Shown: positions 25,583 to 35,345 of the stretch, in pieces
How the letters are laid out: every line of letters begins with the position of its first letter
How positions within the stretch are numbered: the stretch's first letter is position 1
DNA from: Polaromonas sp.
GTDB lineage: Bacteria > Pseudomonadota > Gammaproteobacteria > Burkholderiales > Burkholderiaceae_C
Direction: 5' to 3'
Length of the DNA: 64,000 nucleotides
Assembly: GCA_025362315.1 (NCBI GenBank)
Contig: JANYGP010000098.1
Location: 1 to 64,000 of the forward strand
The notes under the pieces: model-generated
Databases searched by the model: none
The model's input: only the letters and a program-made list of their open reading frames with translations
What the model was told of the DNA's origin: nothing
Translations under genes and position numbers: made by a program

Positions 25583-27958
25583 TTATTTTTGGATCAGGTA
25601 TTCAGCGCAGCCCATGGCCATCAGCACGGCGGCGCGGACCCGGCTGAGTTTGGTGTAGGTGTCGCTGCTGGCTGTGACGGGCGTGGCATTGAGTGCATTG
25701 ACCATGATTGCCAGTGTGGCGGCTGACAAGCGGCCCGCGCACATGATCAGGTTGATGCGGGCCACCAGAGCTGCAGCATCCGTCACCAGTGCCAGCTCGC
25801 GCGTGAAACTGGCCGTGATGTCTTGAACGTAGGGGCCTTCAAACGGATTGGGATCACCCGGGGGCGATGCAACGTAGATACCCCCTTCCAGGACTTCCTG
25901 CATGTAGTTCAAATAGCCGCCCACCGTGCTTTCGTTGACCAGCTGAAACTCTGGCGCCGTGGACTTGCTGGCAGCAAGTGCTGTTCCGGGCGGAACAAAA
26001 CCCGGCCTGAAAAAATTAAAGACAGATGGTGAACGCAGCGGGCTTTGACCAAGCTTCTCAGACGCGCTGCTGGTCTCGAACATTTTCCAGCCGCCAGAAG
26101 CTGAAGTAAACCCAAAGCTGCGGCCCCACTGTACAAAACGCACCATGGGCTCGCGCAGTTTGCCGAAGCCTGCAGTACTGGGGGCTTGCAGTGAGCGGGC
26201 TTCTGCATCCAGCAAAATGGCCGACCAGACTGCTTTGAGGTCACCGCGCACACCCTGTCCATTGTTGGCAAAAGCAGCAGCCACGCGGCCGACGTAGGCA
26301 GGGCTGGGGTTGCTGGTCACCAGCCGCTGGATCATCTGCTTGCAGAAAAACGGCCCGGTATTGGGATGGTTGAACAAAGTGTCCAGGGCAGTTTTCAGAG
26401 CCGCTGCGCCGGGCGTTGCAGCGGCAATGCTGGTGCCCAGGAAGTTTTTAGGCAGACTGGAATGCTTGCTGGCATTGAACACCATGGGCCTGCGCACAAA
26501 ATCCAGATTGAGCAGCGAATAATCCTCTACCCCAACACCACTGGATTTTGCTGGCCTGAAGGTTCCAACCGAGCGGTCAAAGTCGTAGCCTGTGAACACC
26601 CGGGCCAGATTGGTCACATCCACCTGCGTGTAAACATCAAGTTTCTGGCCCGTTGCTGTGGTTTTTTCGGTGCCATCCTGATTCAGTTGAACCAGGCCAA
26701 TCGTGAACAGCTGCATGACTTCACGTGCGTAGTTTTCGTCAGGCACCCGGCCCGTAGCAGGATTTTCCTTTTCGTTGCCCCGGGTGTTCAGGTAGTACCC
26801 CATCGCAGAATTGAGGGTCACGTCTTCCAGAAGCTGGCGAAAATTGCCAAATGCGTTCCGCATGAGCAAGTCCCACCAGGCTGCATACGCATGAGACCGC
26901 CATTCAAATTCAGCCGACTGAAGTGAAGCCACAAAAAATTCGGACAAGGCCAGTGACATGCGCCTGCGCATCTGGTCTGTGCCCGTGAACAACTGATTCC
27001 AGACCATGAAATCAGCCAGCGACGAATTGAAAAAATACTGGCTTTTGTTGTTGACGTTGTAACCGCGCTGGGTGAGCCAGTCCAGGCCAGTTTGCCCCAT
27101 CGCCTGATTGAACTGATCTTGCAGCCAGCTGCCATATGTGCCCCTGCGAACGCCATCGATCTCGCTGTCTGTGGATGAGAACTGTGCTTGCTGCAAAAAG
27201 CGGACAGCCTGTTCGTTGGTCGCCGCTGTTGAGCCGGGGCTTGGCGCAGGAGCCGGTGCCGGAGCCGGAGCTGGAGCTGGAGCTGGTGCCGGTGCCGGTG
27301 CCGGTGCTGGAGCCGGCGCTGGAGCTGGAGCCGGTGCTGGCGCTGGCGCTGGAGCCGGAGCCGGTGCCGGAGCCGGTGCCGGAGCCGGTGCTGGTGCTGG
27401 TGCTGGCGCTGGGGCTGGCGCTGGAGCCGGAGCTGGTGCCGGTGCCGGAGCCGGTGCTGGAGCTGGAGCTGGTGCTGGCGCTGGCGCTGGGGCTGGTGCA
27501 GGAGCTGGTGCTGGTGCTGGTGCTGGTGCTGGAGCTGGTGCTGGTGCTGGCGCTGGGGCTGGAGCTGGGGCTGGCGCTGGTGCAGGTGCAGGTGCAGGAG
27601 CAGGAGCTGGAGCTGGAGCCCGAATGGGTGCTGGCACAGGTGCTGGTATGGGCTCGGGCAAAACCGGTAGCGGCGCAGTCGGCGCTGGTAATACACCAGT
27701 GGCAGGCAAAGGCAATGGTGCTGCGGTGACAGGTGCAACTGCAACCGGGGTGGTTGCCGCGCTGCCAGCACCGCCACCGCCACCGCAAGCCGCCAATAAG
27801 CCAACTGGCAGCGCACTCAGGCCAAACAAGTAAACCGGCCGGCCTGCTGTGTTTTCGGAAAGCAGCGTTTCTTTTGACTCAGTATCAGAGGATATGGGTT
27901 CTACCGCCACGCAAATTAATTCTGAATGTTCTGCAGATGTCGGTTCAAGATGTTGCAT
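25583..27958 (-). CDS. DUF1800 family lipoprotein with long Ala-Pro repeat
   Basis: 791 residues. An unusually late lipobox (LLAACGGGGG, near residue 58) follows about 45 polar residues, so the true start could be further in. Then about 125 residues of almost pure Ala-Pro dipeptide (residues about 114-239), then the DUF1800 domain: AVRFLQQAQFSSTDSEID, MRRRMSLALSEFFV, MGYYLNTRGNEKENP, PDENYAREVMQLFTIGL and FCKQMIQRLVTS. The Ala-Pro rod would be an extended, stiff spacer lifting the domain away from the membrane, perhaps through the cell wall layer. Forms a two-gene operon with the DUF1501 gene. Confidence 0.88.
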   Translation of the reverse strand: MQHLEPTSAEHSELICVAVEPISSDTESKETLLSENTAGRPVYLFGLSALPVGLLAACGGGGGAGSAATTPVAVAPVTAAPLPLPATGVLPAPTAPLPVLPEPIPAPVPAPIRAPAPAPAPAPAPAPAPAPAPAPAPAPAPAPAPAPAPAPAPAPAPAPAPAPAPAPAPAPAPAPAPAPAPAPAPAPAPAPAPAPAPAPAPAPAPAPAPAPAPAPAPAPAPAPAPAPAPAPAPAPAPAPSPGSTAATNEQAVRFLQQAQFSSTDSEIDGVRRGTYGSWLQDQFNQAMGQTGLDWLTQRGYNVNNKSQYFFNSSLADFMVWNQLFTGTDQMRRRMSLALSEFFVASLQSAEFEWRSHAYAAWWDLLMRNAFGNFRQLLEDVTLNSAMGYYLNTRGNEKENPATGRVPDENYAREVMQLFTIGLVQLNQDGTEKTTATGQKLDVYTQVDVTNLARVFTGYDFDRSVGTFRPAKSSGVGVEDYSLLNLDFVRRPMVFNASKHSSLPKNFLGTSIAAATPGAAALKTALDTLFNHPNTGPFFCKQMIQRLVTSNPSPAYVGRVAAAFANNGQGVRGDLKAVWSAILLDAEARSLQAPSTAGFGKLREPMVRFVQWGRSFGFTSASGGWKMFETSSASEKLGQSPLRSPSVFNFFRPGFVPPGTALAASKSTAPEFQLVNESTVGGYLNYMQEVLEGGIYVASPPGDPNPFEGPYVQDITASFTRELALVTDAAALVARINLIMCAGRLSAATLAIMVNALNATPVTASSDTYTKLSRVRAAVLMAMGCAEYLIQK
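27240..27622 (-). repeat. Hexanucleotide Ala-Pro coding repeat
   Basis: About 62 tandem six-base units (plus strand GGNGCN type) code Ala-Pro on the minus strand. The third bases vary, so it is not a recent perfect microsatellite, yet it is long enough for replication slippage in six-base, frame-keeping steps. The same sequence is open on the plus strand as Gly-Ala; that frame is not a gene. Confidence 0.9.
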
Positions 27959-28447
27959 GGTGGGTCCATAAAAGATACGCCGCTCAGGTTACAACAAACA
28001 GTCAACCAGTAAAAATTAATTACCTGTTGAAGTCGTAATAATTATCACAAAATGCTACGGAAAATAGTCTGAAAAGTAACTGGATGCAATGAAGGATGCG
28101 GCAGGCAATGCCCTCCCAAAGTATTTGCCGTTGACATCGCAGAAATTAAATTCAACACCATCTGCTTTTGAAAAAAAAGTTAGGACATGCCTGAGTGGTT
28201 GAAAAAAATGTTTACTTCGAGGCAAAGGGCAATCATGTTTCGACAATTACAGCATCGGCAAGATACCGATCGCAAATTGCGTCAATTCATCAGGCTTTAT
28301 GTCCCATGTGACGCAACTGGTGCAGCCAAAAGCGAGTTTCACTGACCAGTGTTGTGAAACAGCTTGTAGAAAGTGACTTAACCCAGTCCCAAGAGTTTGT
28401 TGCAAAACGCCTGGTCAGTTTTGACATTCATGATAAGAAAGCAGCCC
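27959..28447. other. Intergenic region without a supported gene
   Basis: A 489-base, relatively AT-rich gap between the DUF1800 gene and the hydrolase remnant. It should hold the DUF1800/DUF1501 promoter near 27959-28040, where TTGACT occurs on the minus strand, but I could not pair it with a convincing -10. A 37-codon plus-strand frame from 28234 (MFRQLQHRQDTDRK) has no motif and is not called. Confidence 0.4.
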
Positions 28448-28910
28448 ATGAAAACCAATGACTAAATCTTTGCCTACAGCGCCGTGTTGGCTATCCTGCC
28501 AGGCTGTAGTACAACCGGCTTGCAGCTTGCTGGAGTTGGCAGTTACTACGTTGGTGGCCGTTTGGTCATGCTGGCAGATCTGCCTGAAAAGGAACTGGTT
28601 TTTACCCCAGGTGCGCCGCTTCTCTATGTCAACCCAAACGCTGGTCTTGAAGTTAAAGCGCTGTAGGGTGGCGGTCGAAACCTTCTGCTCGCCATGTCTT
28701 GACAAAACAGATTTTTCAAAACTCAAGGGCATACCGATGCTGTGGGTGTGGGGCGACAACCGGGGCAAAGCGGGTGGCGTGGCTGACAAGTTGCTGTTGC
28801 CTGACTCTGGCGTCCCGGGCAATTCACACATCATGATGATGAGTCAAAATTCAGACCGGGTGGCAGGGCTGATCCAGCAGTGGCTGGCCAGACAGGGCTT
28901 GATGAAATAG
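28448..28910 (+). pseudogene. Remnant of a secreted alpha/beta hydrolase
   Basis: N-terminal part: ATG 28448 with a stop TAA at codon 6, then a lipoprotein-like start (LAILPGCSTTG) and GSYYVGGRLVML, PEKELVFTPGAP, ending at a stop near 28666. C-terminal part, in another frame up to 28910: KLKGIPMLWVWGDN, PDSGVPGNSHIMMM and DRVAGLIQQWL, the last strand, catalytic-His region and final helix of an esterase-like alpha/beta hydrolase. The middle, about 200 or more residues with the nucleophile, is missing. So the gene has an early nonsense codon, a large internal deletion and a frame change. Confidence 0.65.
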
Positions 28911-28920
28911 TGATTAATCT

Positions 28921-28971
28921 GGCTGCAGCCCTTGAAATATGGGCGCAAGCAGCTATAAAAATGATAACAAA
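28921..28971 (-). repeat. Dispersed repeat copy R10
   Basis: Reverse-oriented copy (plus strand ATGGGCGCAAGCAGCTATAA) at the end of the FAD oxidase gene that stops at 28972. Confidence 0.75.
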
Positions 28972-30420
28972 CTAGTTCGTGAGGTTGTCAATCGGTATGG
29001 GCTCGGCCATGTCGCTTCGCCAGCCTTCAGTTTTCCCGGGGTTCATCAGCCCATGCGGATCGGCTATTTTTTTGAATTCAATTTGCACTGAGTCGATCGT
29101 TTTCATACCGCCACCCTCGATGGTGTACACATGGTTGTCCAGCACCACGCAGCCAGCGCTTTCATACTCGGCAATGATTTCGTACAGCCTGTCTCTGTCA
29201 AAGTAGGCAACCAGCGGCAGGCCAAACACCACCGGGCCATTGTGGTCGCGGGCAAATTCGTGGTGCATCAGCACTTCGTCACCCCAATGCTGCATGTGCT
29301 GCTCAATTTGCGCAACATCCAGCGGCCATGAATGGATGGTTTGGAGATTCGTCCAGCTCCGGTCCTGGCGAAGGGCCATCAGGGTGGTGTGGTTCCAGCC
29401 ACATTCGAAAGCCGGTGGCAGGCTCGCGGCTGTCAGCTCGTCCTCGGTCATGGCCATGGATTCCAGGCCGCCATGCAGCGCCACCATGGTGCGCCAGCGC
29501 GCCAGGTAGTCGGGGTGGATCATGCTGAAAACGGCATCGCGATCGGCTGGAAAACGCGCGCCAAACTCTTTTTCATAAAACGGTGCAAAGCGGCGCTCGA
29601 CAGCGGTGATCAGGAACGCATCCAGCAGCTGCTCGTCGGGTGTGTTGTTGTCTCCGATTGACACTGTCCGGCCAATGGCATCGGTGGCTTCAACGCACAG
29701 ATTCAAGGCTTTGGCATAACCGTCAAACAGCGCGATGTGATGCACCCAGTTGACAGCCGGTTTCAGGCTCAGCGTCAGTTCGGTCATGATGCCGTTGGTG
29801 CCAAAGGCATGGTGCACTTTTTGAATGTCGGCGCCCGCCAGTTCCACCACACGTGGCTCAACTTCCAGAGTGACCACCTTGATGCGGGTGACATTGCCCG
29901 GGTCTTTTAAAATGCCGTTGCGAATCGAGCCTGCGCCGCCGTACCCCCCGCCAACAAAGCCGCCAACGGTGGCAATGTCACGGGTGCTCGGGTACATCAG
30001 CAGCTCCTGCCCACCAGGAACACACGGGTCGGCGCGAACAGCGCGCTCCAGGTCCATCATCAACATACCGGCTTCACAACAGACCTGGCCGGGGGTGATG
30101 GACAGGACACGGTTCAAACCCGTGATGTCCAAAATCACGCCCCCCTCAAGTGGCACGCATTGGCCGTAGTTGCCCGTGCCACCGCCCCGCACTGTCAGCT
30201 TGATGCGGTGCCTGCACGCAGCCGCTGCGACGTGCATCAGTTCAAGCTGGTCTTGCGGCTTGACCAGCACCTCACCCAGCTTGTCGCCCAGAGACTGCTG
30301 CAGCAGCGGGCTGTACCAGAAATAGTCTTTGCTTTTGACGCTCAGGGTGTGGCTGTCCTGCGTATAGGAGATGCCGTCGATGGCCGCCAAAAAGGCTTGC
30401 AGATTTGCAACAGGTGTCAT
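28972..30420 (-). CDS. FAD-binding (PCMH/GlcD-like) oxidase, second of pair
   Basis: 482 residues from ATG 30418-30420 (MTPVANLQAFLAA), chosen for its ATGA overlap with the preceding gene. N-terminal PCMH-type FAD domain: VRGGGTGNYGQCVPLEGG (FAD diphosphate loop), VGGFVGGGYGGAGSIRNG; C-terminal substrate/FAD-linked oxidase cap ending IADPHGLMNPGKTEGW. Typically oxidises alpha-hydroxy acids or related C-H/C-N bonds and passes electrons to a quinone or oxygen. Last gene of the eight-gene catabolic cluster; 482 and 457 residues for the pair suggest two related oxidases acting on successive or similar substrates. Confidence 0.9.
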   Translation of the reverse strand: MTPVANLQAFLAAIDGISYTQDSHTLSVKSKDYFWYSPLLQQSLGDKLGEVLVKPQDQLELMHVAAAACRHRIKLTVRGGGTGNYGQCVPLEGGVILDITGLNRVLSITPGQVCCEAGMLMMDLERAVRADPCVPGGQELLMYPSTRDIATVGGFVGGGYGGAGSIRNGILKDPGNVTRIKVVTLEVEPRVVELAGADIQKVHHAFGTNGIMTELTLSLKPAVNWVHHIALFDGYAKALNLCVEATDAIGRTVSIGDNNTPDEQLLDAFLITAVERRFAPFYEKEFGARFPADRDAVFSMIHPDYLARWRTMVALHGGLESMAMTEDELTAASLPPAFECGWNHTTLMALRQDRSWTNLQTIHSWPLDVAQIEQHMQHWGDEVLMHHEFARDHNGPVVFGLPLVAYFDRDRLYEIIAEYESAGCVVLDNHVYTIEGGGMKTIDSVQIEFKKIADPHGLMNPGKTEGWRSDMAEPIPIDNLTN

Positions 30421-31790
30421 TTTTTCAATTGATCCCATACCCTGAGCTTGCCTGGGTTCAGCAAACCCATCGGGTCAAACCGTTGTTTGAATGCCAGCAC
30501 TTGTGGATCCAGGCTGTTTTGCTTGCCGTCCTCGACCACATACACATGCGGGTTGTTGATCTGAACGCCGTGTTCGCGGTAAATTGCCATGATTTCGTTG
30601 AGGCGTTGCTCCGTCGTGTAGCGAATGATTTGCAGGCCGCTGCAATTGAACTCACCTTCCTTGTTTCGCAAAAACTCCAGGTGCATCAAGACCTCGCCAC
30701 CCAGCGCCTTTTCAAGCGCCTTGACTTGCTCAAGGTTGCGGGACGGCGTGAACCCGCTTTGAATGTAGGTCAGCGACTTGTCAACTTTCAGGGCATTGAG
30801 TGTGGTGTGGTTCCAGGTAAATTCAATCAGTGTGCGGTTGCTGGTGCGTACTTCCTCGGCAGTTTTTCGGTAGCTGATGCGGCCTTCGTGAGCGCTGACC
30901 ATGTCAAGCAGGCCGTCTTCGGATTCAGGTGCAACAAGTATCAAAACCGCATGACACCCGGCGGGTAAAAATTCAGCCAGCACTGTGAAATATTCAGGAA
31001 TCGGTGCAGCCAGAAAACACACTTCCTTTTTGACCAGACCCGTTGCGCGTGAGAAGCGGTGGGCAAACTCCAGCGCATTGTCAAACAGGTCAAACACAGC
31101 AATGCACTCCATCCAGGGCACGGTAGGCGCGAGTGCAACTTCAAGCTCCAAAACAATGCCGTTGGTGCCGTAGGTGTGGTGCAGCTGCATGGCAGCTGGC
31201 CCGCGCAGCTCGGTGATTTTCGGCTCAGGCTCCACACTCATCACACGCACGCCCAGCACGTTGCCAGGCGCGGCAACCGGTCCGTAATTGATCGACCCCA
31301 CGCCACCAAAGCCCCCGCCAAACAGGCCCCCCAGCGTGGCGCTGCGAAAAGTCGACGGCATCCAGCGCAGCTCGTGCCCGGCAAGCTTGGCTTGCACATC
31401 AAACTGTGCCAGCCGTATGCCCGCCTGCGCCCGGCCCACCGCACCTTTGACCCAGCAAAAAGAGTTGTACCCGCTCATGTCCAGGATCAGCCCACCTTGC
31501 AATGGGGTGCACTGCCCGTAGTTGCCCGTGCCACTGCCTCGCACAGTAATCGGTGTACCGGTGCGCGCGCAACCAGCGACAACCTGACGTATCTCTTCCT
31601 CCGTGCGCGGCCTGACGGCGATGTCGCCCCGCTTGCCTTCCAGTTGGCGTTTGAGCACCGGGCTGAACCATGAAAAATCCTGGGACAGGCGCTCTATCCG
31701 GGCGGCATCTGTGATCCAGTCCAGGTCAGGAAGTTCTTCAGCAAGATGTGTTGCAGTTGTTTCAATCGTGTTCATTTTTAACCGTGTCAT
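30417..31790 (-). CDS. FAD-binding (PCMH/GlcD-like) oxidase, first of pair
   Basis: 457 residues; start ATG 31788-31790 (MTRLKMNTIET) overlaps the permease stop as ATGA. Same architecture as its neighbour: VRGSGTGNYGQCTPLQGG, LGGLFGGGFGGVGSINYG, and a C-terminal RFDPMGLLNPGKL. The two are clear paralogues and may have arisen by duplication; both lie behind the ABC importer genes, so they probably act on the imported compound or its first breakdown product. Substrate unknown. Confidence 0.9.
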   Translation of the reverse strand: MTRLKMNTIETTATHLAEELPDLDWITDAARIERLSQDFSWFSPVLKRQLEGKRGDIAVRPRTEEEIRQVVAGCARTGTPITVRGSGTGNYGQCTPLQGGLILDMSGYNSFCWVKGAVGRAQAGIRLAQFDVQAKLAGHELRWMPSTFRSATLGGLFGGGFGGVGSINYGPVAAPGNVLGVRVMSVEPEPKITELRGPAAMQLHHTYGTNGIVLELEVALAPTVPWMECIAVFDLFDNALEFAHRFSRATGLVKKEVCFLAAPIPEYFTVLAEFLPAGCHAVLILVAPESEDGLLDMVSAHEGRISYRKTAEEVRTSNRTLIEFTWNHTTLNALKVDKSLTYIQSGFTPSRNLEQVKALEKALGGEVLMHLEFLRNKEGEFNCSGLQIIRYTTEQRLNEIMAIYREHGVQINNPHVYVVEDGKQNSLDPQVLAFKQRFDPMGLLNPGKLRVWDQLKK

Positions 31791-32598
31791 TCATGAGAAG
31801 TTTCGCTGGCATGCCAGCCGCCCAGCGCACGGCGCGACAACCAGGCCATGGCAGCAAACAGCGCAACACCCGTCAGGGAAATCAGCAGCAAGGCCGCGAA
31901 CATGCGCGGTATGTTGAGCTGAAAACCCGCTTGCAAAATCTGGTAGGCCAGGCCCGCGCCTGAGCCGCCCGTGCCCGCCACAAACTCAGCCACCACAGCG
32001 CCAATCAGTGCCAGGCCGCTGGAGATGCGCAGTCCGCCAAAAAAGTAGGGCAGCGCGCTGGGTATGCGCAGCCTGAGCAGCGTTTGCAGACGTGTGGCGT
32101 GGTTTAGCCTGAAATAGCTTTGCAGGTCAGGCTCGATGCTGCGCAAACCCAGCGTGGTGTTGCTGATGATGGGGAAAAGCGCGACCAGCGTGGCGCAAAT
32201 GACCATCGACGCAGTTGGGTTTTTTACCCAGATGATGATCAGCGGAGCCACCGCCACAATTGGCGTGACCTGCAGCAGGACAGCATAGGGAAACAGCGCA
32301 GTTTCAACCAGCTTGCTCTGAACAAACAGGAACGAAACCAGCACGCCCAGCACAGCAGCCAGGATGAATGCCAGCAGCGTGATTTTCACGGTGACCCAGA
32401 GTGCCAATGTCAAAGGCAGCCAGTCCGTGTAGAGCGTGATCAGCATCAACCATGGGGAGGGCACCAGATAGGGCGGCAGCTCATAGGCCACCACCAGAGC
32501 CTGCCACACGGCAATGATGAAAATGCCTACCAGCAGCGGATACACCACGCGCTGCACGGCGGGCCTGGCCATCATTGGCAAGCTGCCTGTCTGACCAG

Positions 32599-32602
<4 letters not shown>
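31787..32602 (-). CDS. ABC transporter permease (SsuC/ThiX type)
   Basis: 271 residues, six hydrophobic segments, with the BPD inner membrane component landmarks (AALLGVLVSFLF-type loop, EAA-like GAVVAEFVAGTGGSGAGLAYQI). Overlaps the ATPase stop by four bases at its start and the first FAD oxidase start at its end. Family members carry taurine, nitrate, thiamine precursors or pyrimidines; with the NMT1/THI5-like binding protein in this operon a pyrimidine-like or other N-heterocycle substrate is the favoured guess. Confidence 0.93.
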
Positions 32603-33414
<812 letters not shown>

Positions 33415-33441
33415 AGCCGCCCTTGGTGGAAAACAGCCACA

Positions 33442-34419
33442 TCAAGGCATGACTTTCGTGTCTTTCATGAACGAAAAGTCGTAGGCTTTGGCCATGTCGA
33501 CTTTCGCCGGGTCGATCAGCTTGGCGCTGACCATGAAGTCAAAACTGGCTTTGGCACGCGCTTCGGTCATGGCACCAATGCCCAGCCTGGCGGCATCACC
33601 ACCTGTCAGCATGCCCATCTCCTTGAGTTTGGTGACGCTGTATGACAACTGCTCGTCGGTCATGCTGGGGTTGTCCTTTTTGATCAGGGCATTGGCAGGC
33701 GCGGGATCTGCCAGATAGCTCTTCCAGCCTTCAGCCGATGCCTTGACAAAATCAGCAACTGCCTTTTTGCGGTCGACAACTGTTTTGTCCATGCATGAAA
33801 TGGTGGTGGCATATGCCGGGTAGCCCTGGTCACTGAACATCAGTGCGTTGGCTTTGACACCTGCCTTTTGAATGGCAAACGGCTCCGACGTGAGGTAGCC
33901 TTGCTGCGCCACATTCTTGTCGGCCACAAAAGGCTGAATATTGAAGGTGTATGGGCGCGTTTGTGCATCGGTAAAACCGTATTTGGCTTTCAGCCATGGC
34001 CAGTAACCCTGATTGGCCGACGCGGCAATCAGAATTGTTTTGCCTTTGAGTTCTTCAAACTTGGTAATGGGATCGTGTGCAATGAGCACCTGCGGGTCTT
34101 TCTGGAAAATGGCCGACACAGTGGTCACGGGCACGCCACTGGCACGGACCTGCACCATCTGCAGGTCGCTGGAACCCATCACGCAGTCGGCTTGCCCGGC
34201 AGCCAGCAACTGCACGTTGTTGATTTGTGGACCCCCCATTTTGATGGTGACGTCCAGGCCGTATTTTTTGTAAATTCCCGTGGCAACAGCCTGGTAAAAA
34301 CCCCCATGCTCGGCTTGCGCATACCAGTTGGTCATGTAAGTGAATTTTTCCTGGGCGTGGACCTGACCCAAGGCACTGACTGCCAGCAAACCCAAACAGA
34401 AACGGTGGACAAAAGGCAT
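33442..34419 (-). CDS. NMT1/THI5-like ABC substrate-binding protein
   Basis: 325 residues from ATG 34417-34419 (MPFVHRFCLGLLAVSALG), with a signal peptide ending at VHAQ; an upstream ATG at 34470 overlaps the creatininase stop but would give a long pre-leader. A ribosome site (TGGAG) precedes 34419. Family landmarks: NWYAQAEHGGFYQAVATGIY, GPQINNVQLLAAGQADCVMG and KGKTILIAASANQGYWPW. These proteins bind thiamine precursors, pyrimidines, riboflavin-like or sulfonate compounds. Captures the substrate in the periplasm for the two ABC genes downstream. Confidence 0.93.
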   Translation of the reverse strand: MPFVHRFCLGLLAVSALGQVHAQEKFTYMTNWYAQAEHGGFYQAVATGIYKKYGLDVTIKMGGPQINNVQLLAAGQADCVMGSSDLQMVQVRASGVPVTTVSAIFQKDPQVLIAHDPITKFEELKGKTILIAASANQGYWPWLKAKYGFTDAQTRPYTFNIQPFVADKNVAQQGYLTSEPFAIQKAGVKANALMFSDQGYPAYATTISCMDKTVVDRKKAVADFVKASAEGWKSYLADPAPANALIKKDNPSMTDEQLSYSVTKLKEMGMLTGGDAARLGIGAMTEARAKASFDFMVSAKLIDPAKVDMAKAYDFSFMKDTKVMP

Positions 34420-34466
34420 GGTGAACTCCAGAAAAGGGTTGAACAGAGTGTCCCGGGCAGCAGGTT

Positions 34467-35324
34467 TCATGCCAGGCTGTCTTGCACATGCCCAGTGTGG
34501 TGCGCACGACTCCAGGTGACTTCATCGCGGGCCGCCCAGCGCAGTGCGTGGAGTTCGGTGATGGCCGCTGCCCAGCTGGTGGCCAATGAGTCCAGAATCG
34601 CATGACCCTGCTCGGCCGTGGCAGGCATCGGGTCACCAATGATGCCGCTGGGGCCAAAGTCACGCGCCGTCCAGGCACAGGCGGGCTTGCCGTCAGGCGA
34701 CAGCAGCCGGGATGGAAATTCAGGCGGGTAATTGGTCACGGCGTGCGCCATGCGCACGGTGTCGGGGGCAAGCGCCAGCATGATGGCAGTCTCGCCGTGG
34801 CCAGCGTGCATGGCAAGCTTTTTTTCCTGCGCTGACATGAATTGGCCCGCGACATTGGGCATGCGCCAGGTGGAATGCGGCACCACAATAAAGTCTCCGT
34901 GGCGCAGCCGCATTTCACGTGCAGACATTTCCATGACCTGCGGCTGGCCGCCGTGGCCGTTGACGATCAGCAGCTTGCGAAAGCCGGCCCGGTACACCGA
35001 CTCGCCAATTTCATTCATCGTGGCCAGAAGCGTTTGACCGGTCAGTGTGATGGTGCCAGGAAAATGCAGGTGCTCTTCCGATTTGCCGTAGGTAACAGGC
35101 GCCATCGCAAATGCGGGAATGTCAGCGGGCAGTCGCGCCAGCGCGTGGCCCACCACGCCGCTGCAGATGATGGTGTCAACCGCACACGGCAGGTGCGGTC
35201 CATGCTGTTCGGTGGCGCCTGTGGGCAGCACGATGACAGTGTTTTCCTTGTCGGGCAGCTCGGCAATCTGTGTCCAGCTCAGGTAGGGCAAGTAGCGGTG
35301 CGAAGGGATGTAGCCGTGCAGCAT
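34467..35324 (-). CDS. Creatininase-family amidohydrolase
   Basis: 285 residues. The metal and catalytic motifs of the family (creatinine amidohydrolase, ArfB/MftE-like) are visible: LPTGATEQHGPHLP (metal-binding His/Glu), a conserved YGKSEEHLHFPGTIT, LLIVNGHGG and HAGHGETAIM. Members open cyclic or linear amides (creatinine, formamide in flavin/F420 synthesis and 3-dehydro compounds). Sits between the amidohydrolase and the binding-protein gene; with the cytosine-deaminase-like enzyme it suggests successive ring deamination and hydrolysis. Substrate unknown. Confidence 0.9.
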   Translation of the reverse strand: MLHGYIPSHRYLPYLSWTQIAELPDKENTVIVLPTGATEQHGPHLPCAVDTIICSGVVGHALARLPADIPAFAMAPVTYGKSEEHLHFPGTITLTGQTLLATMNEIGESVYRAGFRKLLIVNGHGGQPQVMEMSAREMRLRHGDFIVVPHSTWRMPNVAGQFMSAQEKKLAMHAGHGETAIMLALAPDTVRMAHAVTNYPPEFPSRLLSPDGKPACAWTARDFGPSGIIGDPMPATAEQGHAILDSLATSWAAAITELHALRWAARDEVTWSRAHHTGHVQDSLA

Positions 35325-35345
35325 CGGGTTTTCCTTTTGGTTTGA

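Noticed and set aside
27138-27833. Plus-strand 231-codon Gly-Ala frame
   Set aside because: It is the antisense reading of the Ala-Pro repeat, open only because six-base units lack stops; the minus-strand DUF1800 frame is the gene.
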